DNA of 64,000 nucleotides from Megalonaias nervosa. Lineage: Eukaryota; Mollusca; Bivalvia; Unionida; Unionidae. The DNA is taken from positions 62,001 to 126,000 of the forward strand of contig JAECUM010001894.1 in assembly GCA_016617855.1 (NCBI GenBank), read 5' to 3'. The notes under the pieces were generated by a model, which had not been told where the DNA came from, searched no databases, and saw nothing but the letters and a program-made list of their open reading frames with translations. Positions 11,750 to 23,245 of the stretch are shown here, piece by piece. The first letter of the stretch is position 1. Each line of letters starts with the position of its first letter. A program made the translations under genes and the position numbers.

Positions 11750-13365
11750 TGATCTGCATTCTGTTGAACATCTGCTCTTGGGTATGCATGCTACTGAAAC
11801 CCGCTTTAGGGGATATGGACACTATTGAACATTTTCTCTCTAGGGTATGCATACTATTGAACATCCACTCTTGTATATGCATACTATTGAACATCCACCC
11901 TAAGGTATACATAATATTGAACGTCTACTCTTGGATATGCATACTATTGCACCTGCACTCTGTAGTGTGCATATTTTGAACATCCACTCTTGGGTATGCA
12001 TACTATTGAACATCGACTCTTGGGTATCCATAATATTGAACATCCACTCTTGGATATGCATATTTTGAACATCCACTCTCAGGTATGCATACTATTGAAC
12101 ATCCACTCTTGGGTTGCTGCATTCTATTGAACATCCACTCTTGGATATGCATACTATTGAACCTCCACTCTGTGGTGTGCATATTTTGAACATCCAGTCT
12201 CGGGTATGTATACTACTGAACATCCACTCTCAGGTATGTATACTACTGAACATCCACTCTCGGGTATACATACTATTGGACATCCACTCTTGGGTATGCA
12301 TATTATTGAACATCCACTCTATGGTATGCATACTATTGCACCTGCAGTCTATGGTGTGAATATTTTGAACATCCACTTTCGGGTATGCATACTATTGAAC
12401 ATCCACTCTTGGGTATGCATAATATTGAACATCCACTCTTGGATATGCATACTATTGAACCTCCACTCTGTGGTGTGCATATTTTGAACATCCACTCTTG
12501 GATATGTGTACTACTAAATATTCACCCTAAGATATGCATACTGTTGAACATCTGCTCTCAGGAATGCATACTATTGACTATCCACTCTTGGATATCCAAC
12601 ATCTGCTTTATGGTATGCATACTTTTGAACCTCCACTCTATGGTGTGCATATTTTGAACATTTTCTCTCTTGGGTATATAAACTATTGAACATCCACTCT
12701 TGGTGTGCATACTATTGCACCTCTACACTATGGTGTGCATATTTTAAACATCCTCTCTCAGGTATGTATGCTACTGAACATCCATCTATAATATGCATAC
12801 TATTGGACATCCACTCTAGGGTATTTATACTATTGAACATCCACTATCTGGTATGCATACTATTTAACATCTGCTCTAGTGTATGCATACTATTTAACCT
12901 CCATTCTATGGTGTGCATATTCTGAACATCCTCTCTCAGGTATGTATACTACTGAACATCTACTTTAGGGTATGCATACTATTGGACATCCTCTCTAGGG
13001 TATCTATGTTATTGAACATCCACTCAATGGTATGCATACTATCAAACACATGCTCTAGGGTATGCATATTACTGAACATCCACTCTGGGGTGTACATACT
13101 ATTGGATATCCTCTCTAGGGTATCTATGTTATTGAACATCCACTCTCGGGTATGCATACTATCAAATACATGCTCTAGGGTACTCATATTACTGGACATC
13201 CACTCTAGGGTGTGTATACTATTGAACCTCCACTCTATGGTGTGCATATTTTGAACATTTTCTCTCTAGGATATGCATACTACTGAAAATCCACTCTTCA
13301 ATATGCGTACTATTGGACATCCACTCTGTGGTATGTTTGTTATTGAACATCCACTCTAGATAGTG
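11750..13365. repeat. 30-bp minisatellite, about 54 units
   Basis: The unit is a 30-base period centred on 'tatgcatactattgaacatc' followed by 'cactct' and a variable TGGG-like end. Because 30 is divisible by three and most units lack stops, frames of 80-113 codons stay open on both strands and read as 10-residue repeats (MHTIEHPLLG or ILLNIHSWVC on plus, MFNSMHTLEW on minus). Those frames are a by-product, since they break wherever a unit carries an indel. A variant unit with 'tggtgtgcatattttgaac' recurs at about 12175, 12353, 12474, 12642, 12732, 12910 and 13240, suggesting higher-order expansion. Confidence 0.92.
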
Positions 13366-13595
13366 ACAGTGTTCAGAAATGGGCAGCAGTAAATTGTTTA
13401 CAAGTTTTGAAATCTTCAACATCTAGCATGCAGTTGTTTAAAATTCATGATCCACAAAGTCTATCTTGACAGTTGTCTTGTCATTGTTGTGGAGGAGACT
13501 AAGCAATTAAGGCTTATTTTTGAGTGATAATTTAGAACTAACCTTCCTTTCATACATTAGATACCTGATGGACAAATAATTAGAAGTCCAATAAT
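13366..13595. other. unique spacer, no feature
   Basis: Ordinary AT-rich sequence between the minisatellite and the LINE fragment. Confidence 0.4.
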
Positions 13596-13771
13596 GACTT
13601 TATTTAAAGAGGGTAACACAATTAGCTAAGAACTAATCTGCCTTGAGGTCCTCATACAAAGGAATTTATTTTAGCTGCATCTCTGAAGCCACTGGATATA
13701 TTGGGTTTGGAAGAAGGAAATAGAGTGGGCATTTCTAATCTCAACTGGAATACTATTCGAGAGCAAAGTTC
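13596..13771 (-). mobile_element. LINE 3' end fragment (same family as 30980-31309)
   Basis: About 175 bp nearly identical to 30980-31165, including 'gactttatttaaagagggta' at the low-coordinate end, which is the 3' UTR and AATAAA-like end when read on minus. The coding part is only the last codons of a reverse transcriptase C-terminus (W-N-S-I/N-P-like). A 5'-truncated retrotransposon copy. Confidence 0.75.
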
Positions 13772-14433
13772 CTGGATATAATATGAATCAGGGCAAATAG
13801 ACTGGGGAGCAAATTTGAAGGTTTTGCTCCAGTTATATAGGTCTTTAGTCAGATGTGAACTGAACCAAGGCTTGATTGTATAGGGATCAACTTGGAAATC
13901 TCATCATTAGATGCTTGATCTGGCATATAATCAGGAACAGGGATTTTGTCGTTGAGTTATCAAATTTCATTCTGCTTTTTGTCACACACATTCATCTTCT
14001 GTTAGAATCAGTAAAAATCAATTTTGGAAAAGCTGCAGAAATCTGTTCCAAAATTGCAACCTTGGTTATAAAAGAAACCCCCCCAATTTATTTGTGATCT
14101 TTCCCAATTCAAAAGGACATCAACAAATCTTCTCATCTTTTAAAATATATTCAGTGAAATCAGCCCCATGTCATGCCACAAGTCCTTGTATACAGACAGT
14201 TTAAAAAAGATAGAGAGAACTACCATTGCATCATCCTCAGGCACCATCAGGCACCATCCTGAGAAAGTTATCAGATAAAGCCTCCATTTTTAGAACTGAA
14301 ATTACAGCTATACTTGAATGTTTGAACTACACAGAAATTTCTCAAAACACAAATTTCATCTTTTTTGAATACCCTGTCCATCCTGAAATCCTTGCAAAAC
14401 ATTAAATTTTACATATTCATATCCCAGATTGTA
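13772..14433. other. AT-rich stretch, no gene seen
   Basis: Contains one random frame at 13876-14097 and a short duplication of 'caggcaccatc' near 14240. Nothing else seen. Confidence 0.4.
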
Positions 14434-14766
14434 CAGCTCTTCCCTGTTATAACATGCCTTGTTATAACATGATTCCAGATATAAAATACTACTATGGATC
14501 CCATGACCAACATCATACCATTTTATAATAACAAGGGTTGAAAGAATACAAGATGAAACTTGGTATGATATCTTTTACTCTTCAAAACACCAATATTTAG
14601 CAAATTTGGAAAGTGTCCACCATACTACGGTTCTATATATTATGCTATTCTTGATATATCATGATTCTGTATATATCACAGTTCTCAGTATAACGCTATT
14701 CAGTACATAATACAGCCAGCAATTATGGAACATGACTACCATGTTAAAGTGAGGGAGAGCTATATA
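14434..14766. mobile_element. Tc1/mariner-like MITE, about 330 bp
   Basis: Inverted ends: left 'tacagctcttccctgttata' at 14434 and right 'gtgagggagagctata' ending at 14766. The left end and the inverse of the right end share AGCTCT, CCCT and TAACATG in register. Both ends abut TA, the usual Tc1/mariner target. The inside is AT-rich with no transposase frame. Confidence 0.6.
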
Positions 14767-15004
14767 TCCTAATCATGTTTCTATAATATCAGATTTTATG
14801 AAAATGTGAATTGCTCAAAGAGTCTGGAAGAAAACAGTATTCTTCAGTACTGGCTGCATTGGTAATAAGCCTAATAAAAGGACAGATAAAGAAGCAGCCA
14901 AAGCTACCCTGTAGTCATCCATTTCTGAATAGAGGAATTGATATATTGATAGAAATTTTAATGTAATCAACATTTTTTTACACTTTGCAAAATATGTGGA
15001 ATGA

Positions 15005-15258
15005 AAATTCAAGATGCATGCTTCACAACATTAAAACATCATTGGAGAGTGGTTATCTCATGTGTTGAACACAGATGCAGTGATATTTTGTTCATTATGT
15101 ATTGGACATACATATCTGTTTCATGGTTACCTCCTGAAGGTGAACCTTGGCCTGAGTGCATATCCTGCCAGTATGTACTGAGAGTGAAACACATTCTAGT
15201 GAGATGTATTGAATCCCACCATGTGAGACGAAAGCAGTATATAGGTTGTTTTCAATGA
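15005..15258 (+). pseudogene. fragment of an RNase-H-type LINE C-terminus
   Basis: An 85-codon frame ends in a segment reading GEPWPECISCQYVLRVKHIL followed by VRC. That C-x2-C...H...C arrangement with 'GE/DP..C..C' and 'VEHIL..C' is characteristic of the tail after the RNase H domain in I-like non-LTR elements. The preceding 50 residues match only loosely. No reverse transcriptase is present, and family D-like sequence follows at about 15260. The call rests on motif memory, without an alignment. Confidence 0.45.
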
Positions 15259-15400
15259 AAATGGTGTTTATCTTACTTCAAACATGGCACCTTAGTGTCC
15301 ATCTTGAAATCTTGTAACTACTTTTTGATTGAATAATGACATTTATAAGATGACGTTTATGTGGGGTCTCCACTAAAACTCTTTTTGCAGTTTTAGTTCT
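15259..15400 (+). repeat. possible family D fragment
   Basis: Phrases such as 'caatgaaaatggtgtttatc', 'catggcaccttag' and 'catcttgaaatcttg' resemble the family D wording at 38.9-40.1 kb. Confidence 0.3.
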
Positions 15401-16029
15401 GAATGTAAACTGTGCAGAATTTACCACTAACATATCCACAGTTTTGTGAAGGACTTGACTAGGGGTTCTTTGGCTGTACAGTTTTGTGTGCATGATAACA
15501 CAAAGAAGTATGAATGGAGTTTTTATCAAATTCACTATATATCTGATGAATACTTGAATTATGCCATCTGAAGAACTCTTTCATTTCCTCCTAAAATATT
15601 AATTCTAGATTTTGGCAAACTTAGCAAATGGGTAAACCATTTTATGTGTATCTATATTATGTGAATTATTTTCATAATAATAGTTTTTGTAAGGGTCACA
15701 AAATTCTTTATCTTTATTCTTTTTGGCTTTTAACCTAGAACCTGACATGGACAGAAAATCATTCAACTTTTCCCTGACAATGTTGTTGTGACTCTGTTGT
15801 CTTAAAATAAGTAACAAGAAGGAGAAAAACCAACAAGTTTGGTATAATTGAAAAATATAATTTATTAACCTAAAGTACAAAGTGAAAGAATTAAAAATAA
15901 CTTGCAGTAAGGCGACTGAATTCCAAAAGTTCAATTTTTTGGGGTCAGTTTCAAACTTTTTGAGAAGTCAGAATAAGTTCCAATGGTATTCCACATGATA
16001 GTCTGTATTGTAATGATGTATCAACAACA
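15401..16029. other. AT-rich stretch, no gene seen
   Basis: Only random frames on both strands, including a 109-codon lysine/asparagine-rich minus frame at 15605-15934 with no recognisable domain. Confidence 0.4.
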
Positions 16030-16044
16030 GAGAGAATCACTGTT

Positions 16045-16195
16045 ATAATCCCAAAATGTCTTTAAGTGAATTCACAGTAATCCTGTGACAGCTCTAAATC
16101 CAAATGTCTTTAACTGAATTCACAGTAATTCCTTACAGTTGTTATATATCCAAATAGTCTTTAAATGAATGTTAGAGCAAGCACAGTCATCCCAA
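16045..16195. repeat. 50-bp tandem repeat, 3 copies
   Basis: Three diverged copies start near 16052, 16102 and 16152, each with 'aaatgtctttaa(g/c)tgaat' and 'cacagtaat'. Confidence 0.75.
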
Positions 16196-16384
16196 TGAAA
16201 ATGAAATAAATGAATCAGTCCTCTCAAAATTACTCTTCCAAGACCAATTGTACTACTAAGAATGCCTAATTCTACAAAATAATTCTATCATATAGAATAC
16301 CAATTTGCATTGGAGAGAATGCATTACTTGGCTTGAGTGAATCATCTTAGTACGTGCAATTGATACATTACTCATCTTACTGTG

Positions 16385-16640
16385 GGGGGCCCCGAGTGGC
16401 CGAGTGGTCTAAAGCGCTCTCCGTTACGGATCACTGCCATCTCACCTCTGTCTGCGTGGGTTCAAGTCTAAGATTCGGCGAATGTGGATATGTGAGAAAG
16501 CTTGCCAGTAGCTTCTCGTGGGTCGGTGGTTCTTTCCGCGGATTTCCCGGTTTCTTCCTCCACCATTAATACTGGCCGCCATGTATAGCCTATCGTGTGC
16601 TGAAAAATGGTGTTAAGCCCCAAAACAACAACAACAACAA
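16385..16640 (+). mobile_element. SINE family A, copy 2 (best preserved)
   Basis: A tRNA-Leu/Ser-like head (A box 'tggccgagtggtctaaagcg', B box 'gggttcaagtct') joins a body with 'gagaaagcttgccagtagct', a 'ttcttcctccacca' stretch, 'catgtatagcctatcgtgtg' and a tail 'gtgttaagcccc' plus (AAC)n. It is flanked by a perfect 12-bp target duplication CATCTTACTGTG (16373-16384 and 16641-16652), so this is a complete, fairly recent insertion. A 71-codon frame running through it is not a gene. Confidence 0.95.
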
Positions 16641-16739
16641 CATCTTACTGTGTGAACTTAACTATCACAGGATATTAGCATTAAAAATATCATTAACTAA
16701 AGAAAAGGTCATTGGTCCTTACCCCACATGTTACCTTGA

Positions 16740-18060
16740 ATTCAGGGCCTTGGCCTCATGGTAGAGAGGTCAATATTGTTGTCATTTGGCTGACATCACC
16801 ATCTTAAGAAGTGTGGTAAATAGGAGGGAGGGGGAAGACCTCCTAAATACTCTAGAAGGCTGAGAATTGATCTCACCCACTTTTTGAGTCTGCCACTTGG
16901 GATTGTCCTATGCTCTTCGTACCCCCAAGTTTCCCTTGCAACAGATACATTGGGTCACAAAGCCCTGCCTCTCAGGAGTTGGAGCAGGATGAGGATGTCC
17001 TGTCAATCTTCTTATATTCTTAAGAGTTTCATGTATAACAGGCTGAGGTAACAACTCCTCTCCAGGTCTCCTACCACCAATCGTAGTTGCAGAAAAGGAA
17101 GAGACAAGGCAGATAATAAGACTTACTGCCTCTTACCCTGGGATCTGTGTCCCAAGCCTTTAGGCTTCTAGGACACTGAAATTCTCTCCAGCTTGGAGAG
17201 ACTCTTTTGGAACTAACTCCTGCCCAGATCACTTGTTGCTCACTTAGCCATGGTTCAGAGACTTTCACAAAGGTTTTGTAGGTCTAGGAGTTTGCTAGGC
17301 ATAAGGGGTGGTCTGTTCCTCTCTTTATGTTGAGACTTTTGGTTTCTGCAGCTAGTTCTTGGGTTCACACCCATTCCTGACCCCTTAAAACTCAGTTTAG
17401 ATGCTGAAGCAGCACAAGTGGTTATTCCCACAGTGACCTAAGCTTGCCTTCGAGTTAAAACTCTGGAGTAGTTGCCATGCTTTCTTTAGCAGAAGCCTGC
17501 TTGCATTGCTAGCTCCACTTCCTATTGTGATTTCCAGTCTTAACCTACCAGTGCTGTGGATGATCAATATTGACTTTTATGCCCAATTAGTGCCATTTGT
17601 TTCTTTTTGGCAGCCTTTGAAAGAAAAGGACTGGGAAGCATCTTTTCTTTCCCCTAAAGGGCTTGGCTGATGTTTCAAAGCCTTTATTATGAGGTGTATT
17701 TTCTTCACAACCTAAAGAACTCATCGGTCCCCAGTGAAGAGGGACCTTTCATTGATAACAATTAAAGCCCAAAAGGTTTAATCCATTGGTGTCCACTATC
17801 CTAAAGCAGTGAATACTTCTACATTACTGATAGATATTTGTTTGTTTTTCCCTTACCACTTTGGGAATAATCAGCCTTTACTGATATTAAAGTGTGGCTG
17901 GGTGGGTGGATGTGTGTGCATGCACATGATAATTTTAATAATTTAGTACTTACCTTTTGGTGGTGTCACATTCCTACCTCCCAGCTTGCATTAATGTCCC
18001 CATATTAGTATGCACACTTGGTAAAAAGATGAGGACTACTGCACATGGGCCAGTGACTGG
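16740..18060. other. region of distinct composition, identity unknown
   Basis: About 1.3 kb richer in GC than its surroundings, with many C/T-rich phrases on plus, and lacking tandem repeats. Minus-strand translation gives several 40-90 codon open stretches broken by stops (for example near 17270-17070), which looks like decayed coding sequence. At 17945-17990 the phrase 'gtacttaccttttggtggtg' is followed by 'cacattcctacctcccagc'. I suspect an old mobile element but cannot name it. Confidence 0.3.
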
Positions 18061-18400
18061 AGGTTGGCTTCAGTTCTTTCTGGATAGTGTTATATAGGAA
18101 TTTAAATTCTCATACTGTTGAGGGTAATTTCTGTCTGAGAAAGAGCAAGCTACGCAATAGAAACAGGTAAGTGTTGCATCATTAGAATTAGTCCTCCCCA
18201 ACACACAAAGATCATGTGTATAAATGATGTGGCTTTTGATTGGCTGTTTTCCTGGCACATGTGTGAAAGGGTGCAAATTTGACTTTTTGGGTTGATTTTT
18301 TTTTATTGGACCCAAAATGTTTGTGTCCTGGCCCCTTTTACCCCAAGTTTCAAACTTATCCAGCATTTGCAAAGTTTCATCTGTCCATATGGAGTTCAAG

Positions 18401-18494
18401 CTGGTCTGATTCAGATCTGAGGCCCAAAAGTCTATAATCTGGACATAAAACTGCAGATCTGAGGCCCAAAAGTCTATAATCTGGACATAAACTT
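18401..18494. repeat. tandem duplication of about 43 bp
   Basis: Two copies of 'agatctgaggcccaaaagtc' plus 'tataatctggacataaa', the first ending in 'actgc'. It lies inside a 146-codon minus frame and gives that frame a repeated VQIIDFWASDL. Confidence 0.85.
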
Positions 18495-20714
18495 CAGTTC
18501 CAAAGCCCACAATTTTTCAAGGTATTAAGAATTGGATCTCAACAGTTTATTTTTTCTGCAGTAATTTATAATGTGAGTAGAAAATCTGCCTTATGTGGTA
18601 TCAATGCAGAGCTATATCTTTTGCCTATCCACATTGGTGTATCATAAATAATGTTGACATTGCAAAACTTAAAGATGGGTACAGCTGTATGATGTAAACG
18701 TGGCATGCAGGGATAATTATCATTGTTCTTACCCAGATTTTTCTGTGTGCTCCTTTCTGTGTTTTATATGTTTATATGTGTGTAAACAATGAAATGTTTA
18801 TTTGCATGTTACATAATGTTGTATTGCTTATAATCTGCTGTTTCCATTAGCATCATAATGTTTGTATTGTTTCATTCTAAATATATACTGTGTACTTCTC
18901 AGTTGAATTAGTTTTATAGATTGATGAATTAGGTTAATGAATTAACCCCTAAACATGTAGTTCTGAAGATGAAATTCACCCATTCCTGACATCATTGACC
19001 ATTGCATTTGACTTGATGAGCACTGGTGTGAAGAGATCTGTGCATGTGCTCTTGTTTACATGTTGTAGTGGTTGTTTCAAGGTAGCAAATTTTTTTAATC
19101 ATTATTACAGTGAAGTTTTAGAAACAAAATATAAAATTGTTTGGTTATTTAAGTGGCAGGTGATTTAGTATTCTCTACCTGTCTGTAGTTGTGAAACTGT
19201 AATCTAGGTAATCTGTCAACTAAATTTAATTGCAATGTATAGTTGCTAATGTTCATTTGAACTCATTATGGCTAGACTTTACACAATACACAACAAAGGA
19301 AATGGTAGCTGAAATATTTATTCTTCGGATGTATCAACGATAGGTATATCTTATTGACTTCTTTGGCAGATATTGCGAGCAACTAAGTGGAACACAATCA
19401 GCTAATTAGAAGCATCTGACTAATATCTAAGCAAATACCAAAAATACATGATACATATAGACAAAGGAAAATACAGCAGAGTATAGTGCAACTGGCTAAG
19501 GAGTTGCACCTGTGGAACTAGCTTAAGAGCTGCATATACCAATTAAGGTATAACTAACTATGGAGCTACAACAGGGTCATTAACACAGAGCTTGCAACTG
19601 GCTAAGGAGCTGCACTTCAGAAAGTCCCTAAAGATCTGTAGAGGTACCATTAGGGGCCAGAGAATGACGTAAACACGAACTGAACATTCCAAATGAAATG
19701 TAATGAAGTTGTCAGTTGCGAAATTGCACGAAGTCCCCCCATTGTATAGTTTTTTTAAAATATTTTTTTTATTATGCTACAGGAAAGAAAATATTGTAGT
19801 GAGCTTCACATAAACTGCATACTGTTTGATAAAGCATGACCTAGATAAAGTCACATGATGAAAAACATAGTTCACAATGCAGAGAGAATGAAAGCAGTGG
19901 CGCACTGGAAATTTCATGTACCAGTAAGAACACAGAGATGTTTGTGCTTGCCTTAACAAATGCCCTTTTATATATCTGGTATAACAGTCCAAAGATGGTT
20001 CATCCTAAATTCCTGATCAGGTGCTCTTCCATGTGGACATCAGCAACCATAATAGTAGCACCAATATGAATGGAGTGTCTACTATAGACGTTTTCATCCG
20101 CATGAAGAGTTTGCAAAGAACTGCATAAAGCATGTATGAACAAAGGTCATGTCAGTGCATAACTAGATTTATCCATTAACATTTGATCCATTGGAAGAGC
20201 ACCATACTTTTGTGCACTTGTAGAAATATCACCATAGCTGAGTAGGGAAATATAAAATTATATGTCTTATAAAAATACAAAGTAATCCCATTGCGGAAAG
20301 TTTTATGGATTTGAGTTTAAAAGTAAAGTGATCAGCAGCAAGACATAAATAGAGTGTAGTATCAAACTTTCCATTACAAACAGTACAACTTCCACACTGT
20401 AGAAAACCCAAAAATGTAACATAGGACACCATTTCTATTGAAAGATCCATGTGTGGTGAACAATTTCCTCTACGGAATAAGAATCACAATTGTTTGAGCT
20501 TCTGAAAAGTTATAGGAAGCCTGGTTTGTGAAGATTAGGTTGCAAATGTTTAATTCCTTGTAAAATAGTGAACAAACAAAAGCACTGATGTCCATCTGAC
20601 TGTAAAAGTGGGATTGAAAGTCTGCTCTTTAAATATGCAAAAAAAATTCCACACAAGTAAAGTTTTTTTGTGTTTTATCAAAATTTCTGCACTCCATAAC
20701 ATTGTGCTGCATTT
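18495..20714. other. AT-rich stretch, no gene seen
   Basis: No domain, tRNA box or clear repeat, apart from weak repeats of 'ggctaaggagctgca' around 19490-19620. Confidence 0.4.
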
Positions 20715-21290
20715 TGAAGAAGAGTATCCTCAGAAATTCGAGGAAGTCATGATCCTTGGTGTTTGCCAAAACAGAATGTCCTCAGAAATTCGAGGAAATC
20801 ATCATCTTTGGCATTTGCCAAAACAGGATATCCTCAGAAATTCGAGGAAGTAATGATCTTTGGTGTTAGCCAAAACAGAATATCCTCAGAAATTCGAGGA
20901 AATCATCATCTTTGATATTTGCCAAAACAGGATATCCTCAGAAATTCGAGGAAGTAATGATCTTTGGTGTTAGTCAAAACAGAATATCCTCAGAAATTCG
21001 AGGAAATCATCATCTTTGATATTTGCCAAAACAGGATATCCTCAGAAATTCGAGGAAGTAATGATCTTTGGTGTTAGCCAAAACAGAATATCCTCAGAAA
21101 TTCGAGGAAATCATCATCTTTGATATTTGCCAAAACAGGATATCCTCAGAAATTCGAGGAAATCATCATCTTTGATATTTGCCAAAACAGGATATCCTCA
21201 GAAATTCGAGGAAGTCATGATCCTTGGTGTTTGCCAAACAGGATATCCTCAGAAATTCAAGGAAGTCATGATCCTTGGTGTTTGTGACTC
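20715..21290. repeat. 52-bp minisatellite, about 11 units in two alternating forms
   Basis: Each unit carries the near-invariant 'atcctcagaaattcgagg' followed by either 'aagtaatgatctttggtgtt' or 'aaatcatcatctttgatatt' and then 'gccaaaacag'. The two forms alternate over most of the array, giving a 104-bp higher-order unit. CCTC...GAGG within the constant part can pair as a short stem. Not a CRISPR array: the whole unit is conserved, so there are no unique spacers, and the genome is eukaryotic. Confidence 0.93.
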
Positions 21291-22502
21291 ATAATCATGA
21301 AATTGAGATGTATAGTTTATAGGTTTCATAATGTCCAAAATAAATTGTACATGTATATATCTCTCCATCTAAACATCTACACACTAATTTAAGAATTTAA
21401 GCATGAATACAGTACTGTATATGAAAGTGACATATTCATGCACACATAAAATATGTTTATGGTAAATATATAACACAGAATTTTCTACATGATAAACTAT
21501 TACTCAAAGCAATCTTAAATGCAAATATGCATAAAGAGAAATAGATAACACATTTAAATTAAGAAAACCCAAAGTGTGTACACATGTGCATCCACACACA
21601 CAGAAAATTGAATTTTTCTTGCTTTGCTCACACTTCTCCTTGTTCTGTCCAAAAGTAGAATTCAATCTCCCTTAAATTCAAGTCTTGCTTAACCCAGCAA
21701 GGAATATTTTTCATTACCTAATTTGGTATGTTCGAGTTTCAACAGAATATCAGTGATAATTTTAATATTCAGCTTTGAAAAGGAAGAAACAGTCACAGCT
21801 TATATTCCTGGAAATTCTTTTTGGTCAGTAGAGCACCTGTTCCTTCTAGGGAGTCTCGTTTATGTTTCATTTACAATTGAGATTTGTATTCAGTTCTCAG
21901 AAGATGAGAATATTCATTCTGTTCATGTTTATTTCATTTGCTTCAGTCAGTAACATTAAAACTCTATCCTGTATGACATATACAGCACTACCTCATTATT
22001 AGGTTGGATCCCTTTTGCAGGGTCATGGAAGTAATTTTTAATAGTATTATTTATGAAACACATGATTATAAAGTGATCTCAAATTTAATGCTGTCCACTT
22101 TTATGATTCCCATAAATAGCATTATAGTTAAGGAGTACTTTCTTTTCTAATGTAATTTAATTCATGCATTGTTTTTAGTGATCCTACAGGGACAGAATTT
22201 CTGAGAAATGCTGCTGATCTTGTCCCACTTCAACCCCTCATAGTTTGTTGACAGCTTCATGTGGTAACAATAGAAGAGAAATCAATATATCGTGTGTTAA
22301 GGTCAATTGGATGAAATTTCTGATAGTTGTTACTGCAGATGTTGAAGATATTCCTTGTCAAATGTGAGGTCATATAGAGGTCACTTGTGACAATGCATGG
22401 AATTTGTCTAATGAAGATCTTTTATGTCTTGGTCCGTTTTTTACATGGGTTATTTTGGTTAAAGAAGGCAGTAGGTTCAATGTAAAACTATAATTGTCAA
22501 TA
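21291..22502. other. AT-rich stretch, no gene seen
   Basis: Short random frames, the longest a 76-codon plus frame at 21723-21953 without recognisable features. Confidence 0.4.
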
Positions 22503-22503
22503 T

Positions 22504-22555
<52 letters not shown>

Positions 22556-22568
22556 TAATAATAATGAT
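22503..22568. repeat. (AAT)n microsatellite
   Basis: About 18 AAT units, slightly interrupted at the right end. Confidence 0.95.
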
Positions 22569-22854
22569 ACCTAATATAGTTGCAAAGAACTTATGATGAC
22601 ATTGAGACTGTAATATGTACAGCATTTTGATAAGCACAAAAACTGCACATATTTTCAATTCGTTACCTTCATTTCTTCACTAAATCATTCCCATGTTCAG
22701 AAAATTACCTCCCTTTTCAGGTGGGAGGGGGGAATTTACCCGTAAATTTTCAGTTCTATAATAGTCCTTGAAAGCTGCATTTCTGAATAGAATGTTCTCT
22801 AGCCTGCTTGGTTCTCTTGTTATATTTTAGCTTGGCTGGTGGGGACTTGATTTC

Positions 22855-22938
22855 CAACTTCATATATGACAATTAAGGATTTCCCACTGCACGTGTGACA
22901 ATTAAGGATTTCCCACTGCATATATGACAATTAAGGTT
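22855..22938. repeat. 29-bp tandem repeat, nearly 3 copies
   Basis: Unit 'tatgacaattaaggatttcc' plus 'cactgca', repeated twice in full and once in part, immediately upstream of a SINE. Confidence 0.85.
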
Positions 22939-22983
22939 GATTGTTGTTGAAATCTGAAGAGTATTTTACATTTTTAAGTTTGC

Positions 22984-23234
22984 GGGGCCCCGAGTGGCCG
23001 AGTGGTCTAAGGCACTCACCATTCCGGATCACTGCCATCTCACCTCTGCGTGGGTTTGAATCTCGGGCTCGGCTAATGTGGGTACATGAGAAAGCTTGCC
23101 AGTAGCTTCTTGTGGGTCAGTGGTTCTTCCCAGGGTTTTCCAGGGTTCTTCCTCTGCCAGTTATACTGGCCATCATGTATAGTCTATGTTGTCCTGGAAA
23201 ATGGTGTTAGACCCTACAACAACAACAACAACAA
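22984..23234 (+). mobile_element. SINE family A, copy 3
   Basis: Head with A box 'tggccgagtggtctaaggca' and B box 'gggtttgaatct', body with 'gagaaagcttgccagtagct' and a tail ending in (AAC)n. The 11-bp direct repeat TTTAAGTTTGC flanks it (22973-22983 and 23235-23245) without mismatch, so the insertion boundaries are firm. Confidence 0.95.
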
Positions 23235-23245
23235 TTTAAGTTTGC

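Noticed and set aside
11698..13422. Several 67-113 codon frames on both strands read as repeat proteins
   Set aside because: All are by-products of a stop-free 30-bp unit; frames shift at unit indels and overlap on both strands.
18070..18510. 146-codon minus frame
   Set aside because: Contains a 43-bp duplication, no recognised domain, and lies in otherwise non-coding sequence. Long enough to note but not to call a gene.
20715..21290. CRISPR-like regular repeats (also 28045-28281 and 35385-35725)
   Set aside because: The whole unit repeats, so there are no unique spacers, and everything else shows an animal genome. These are minisatellites.
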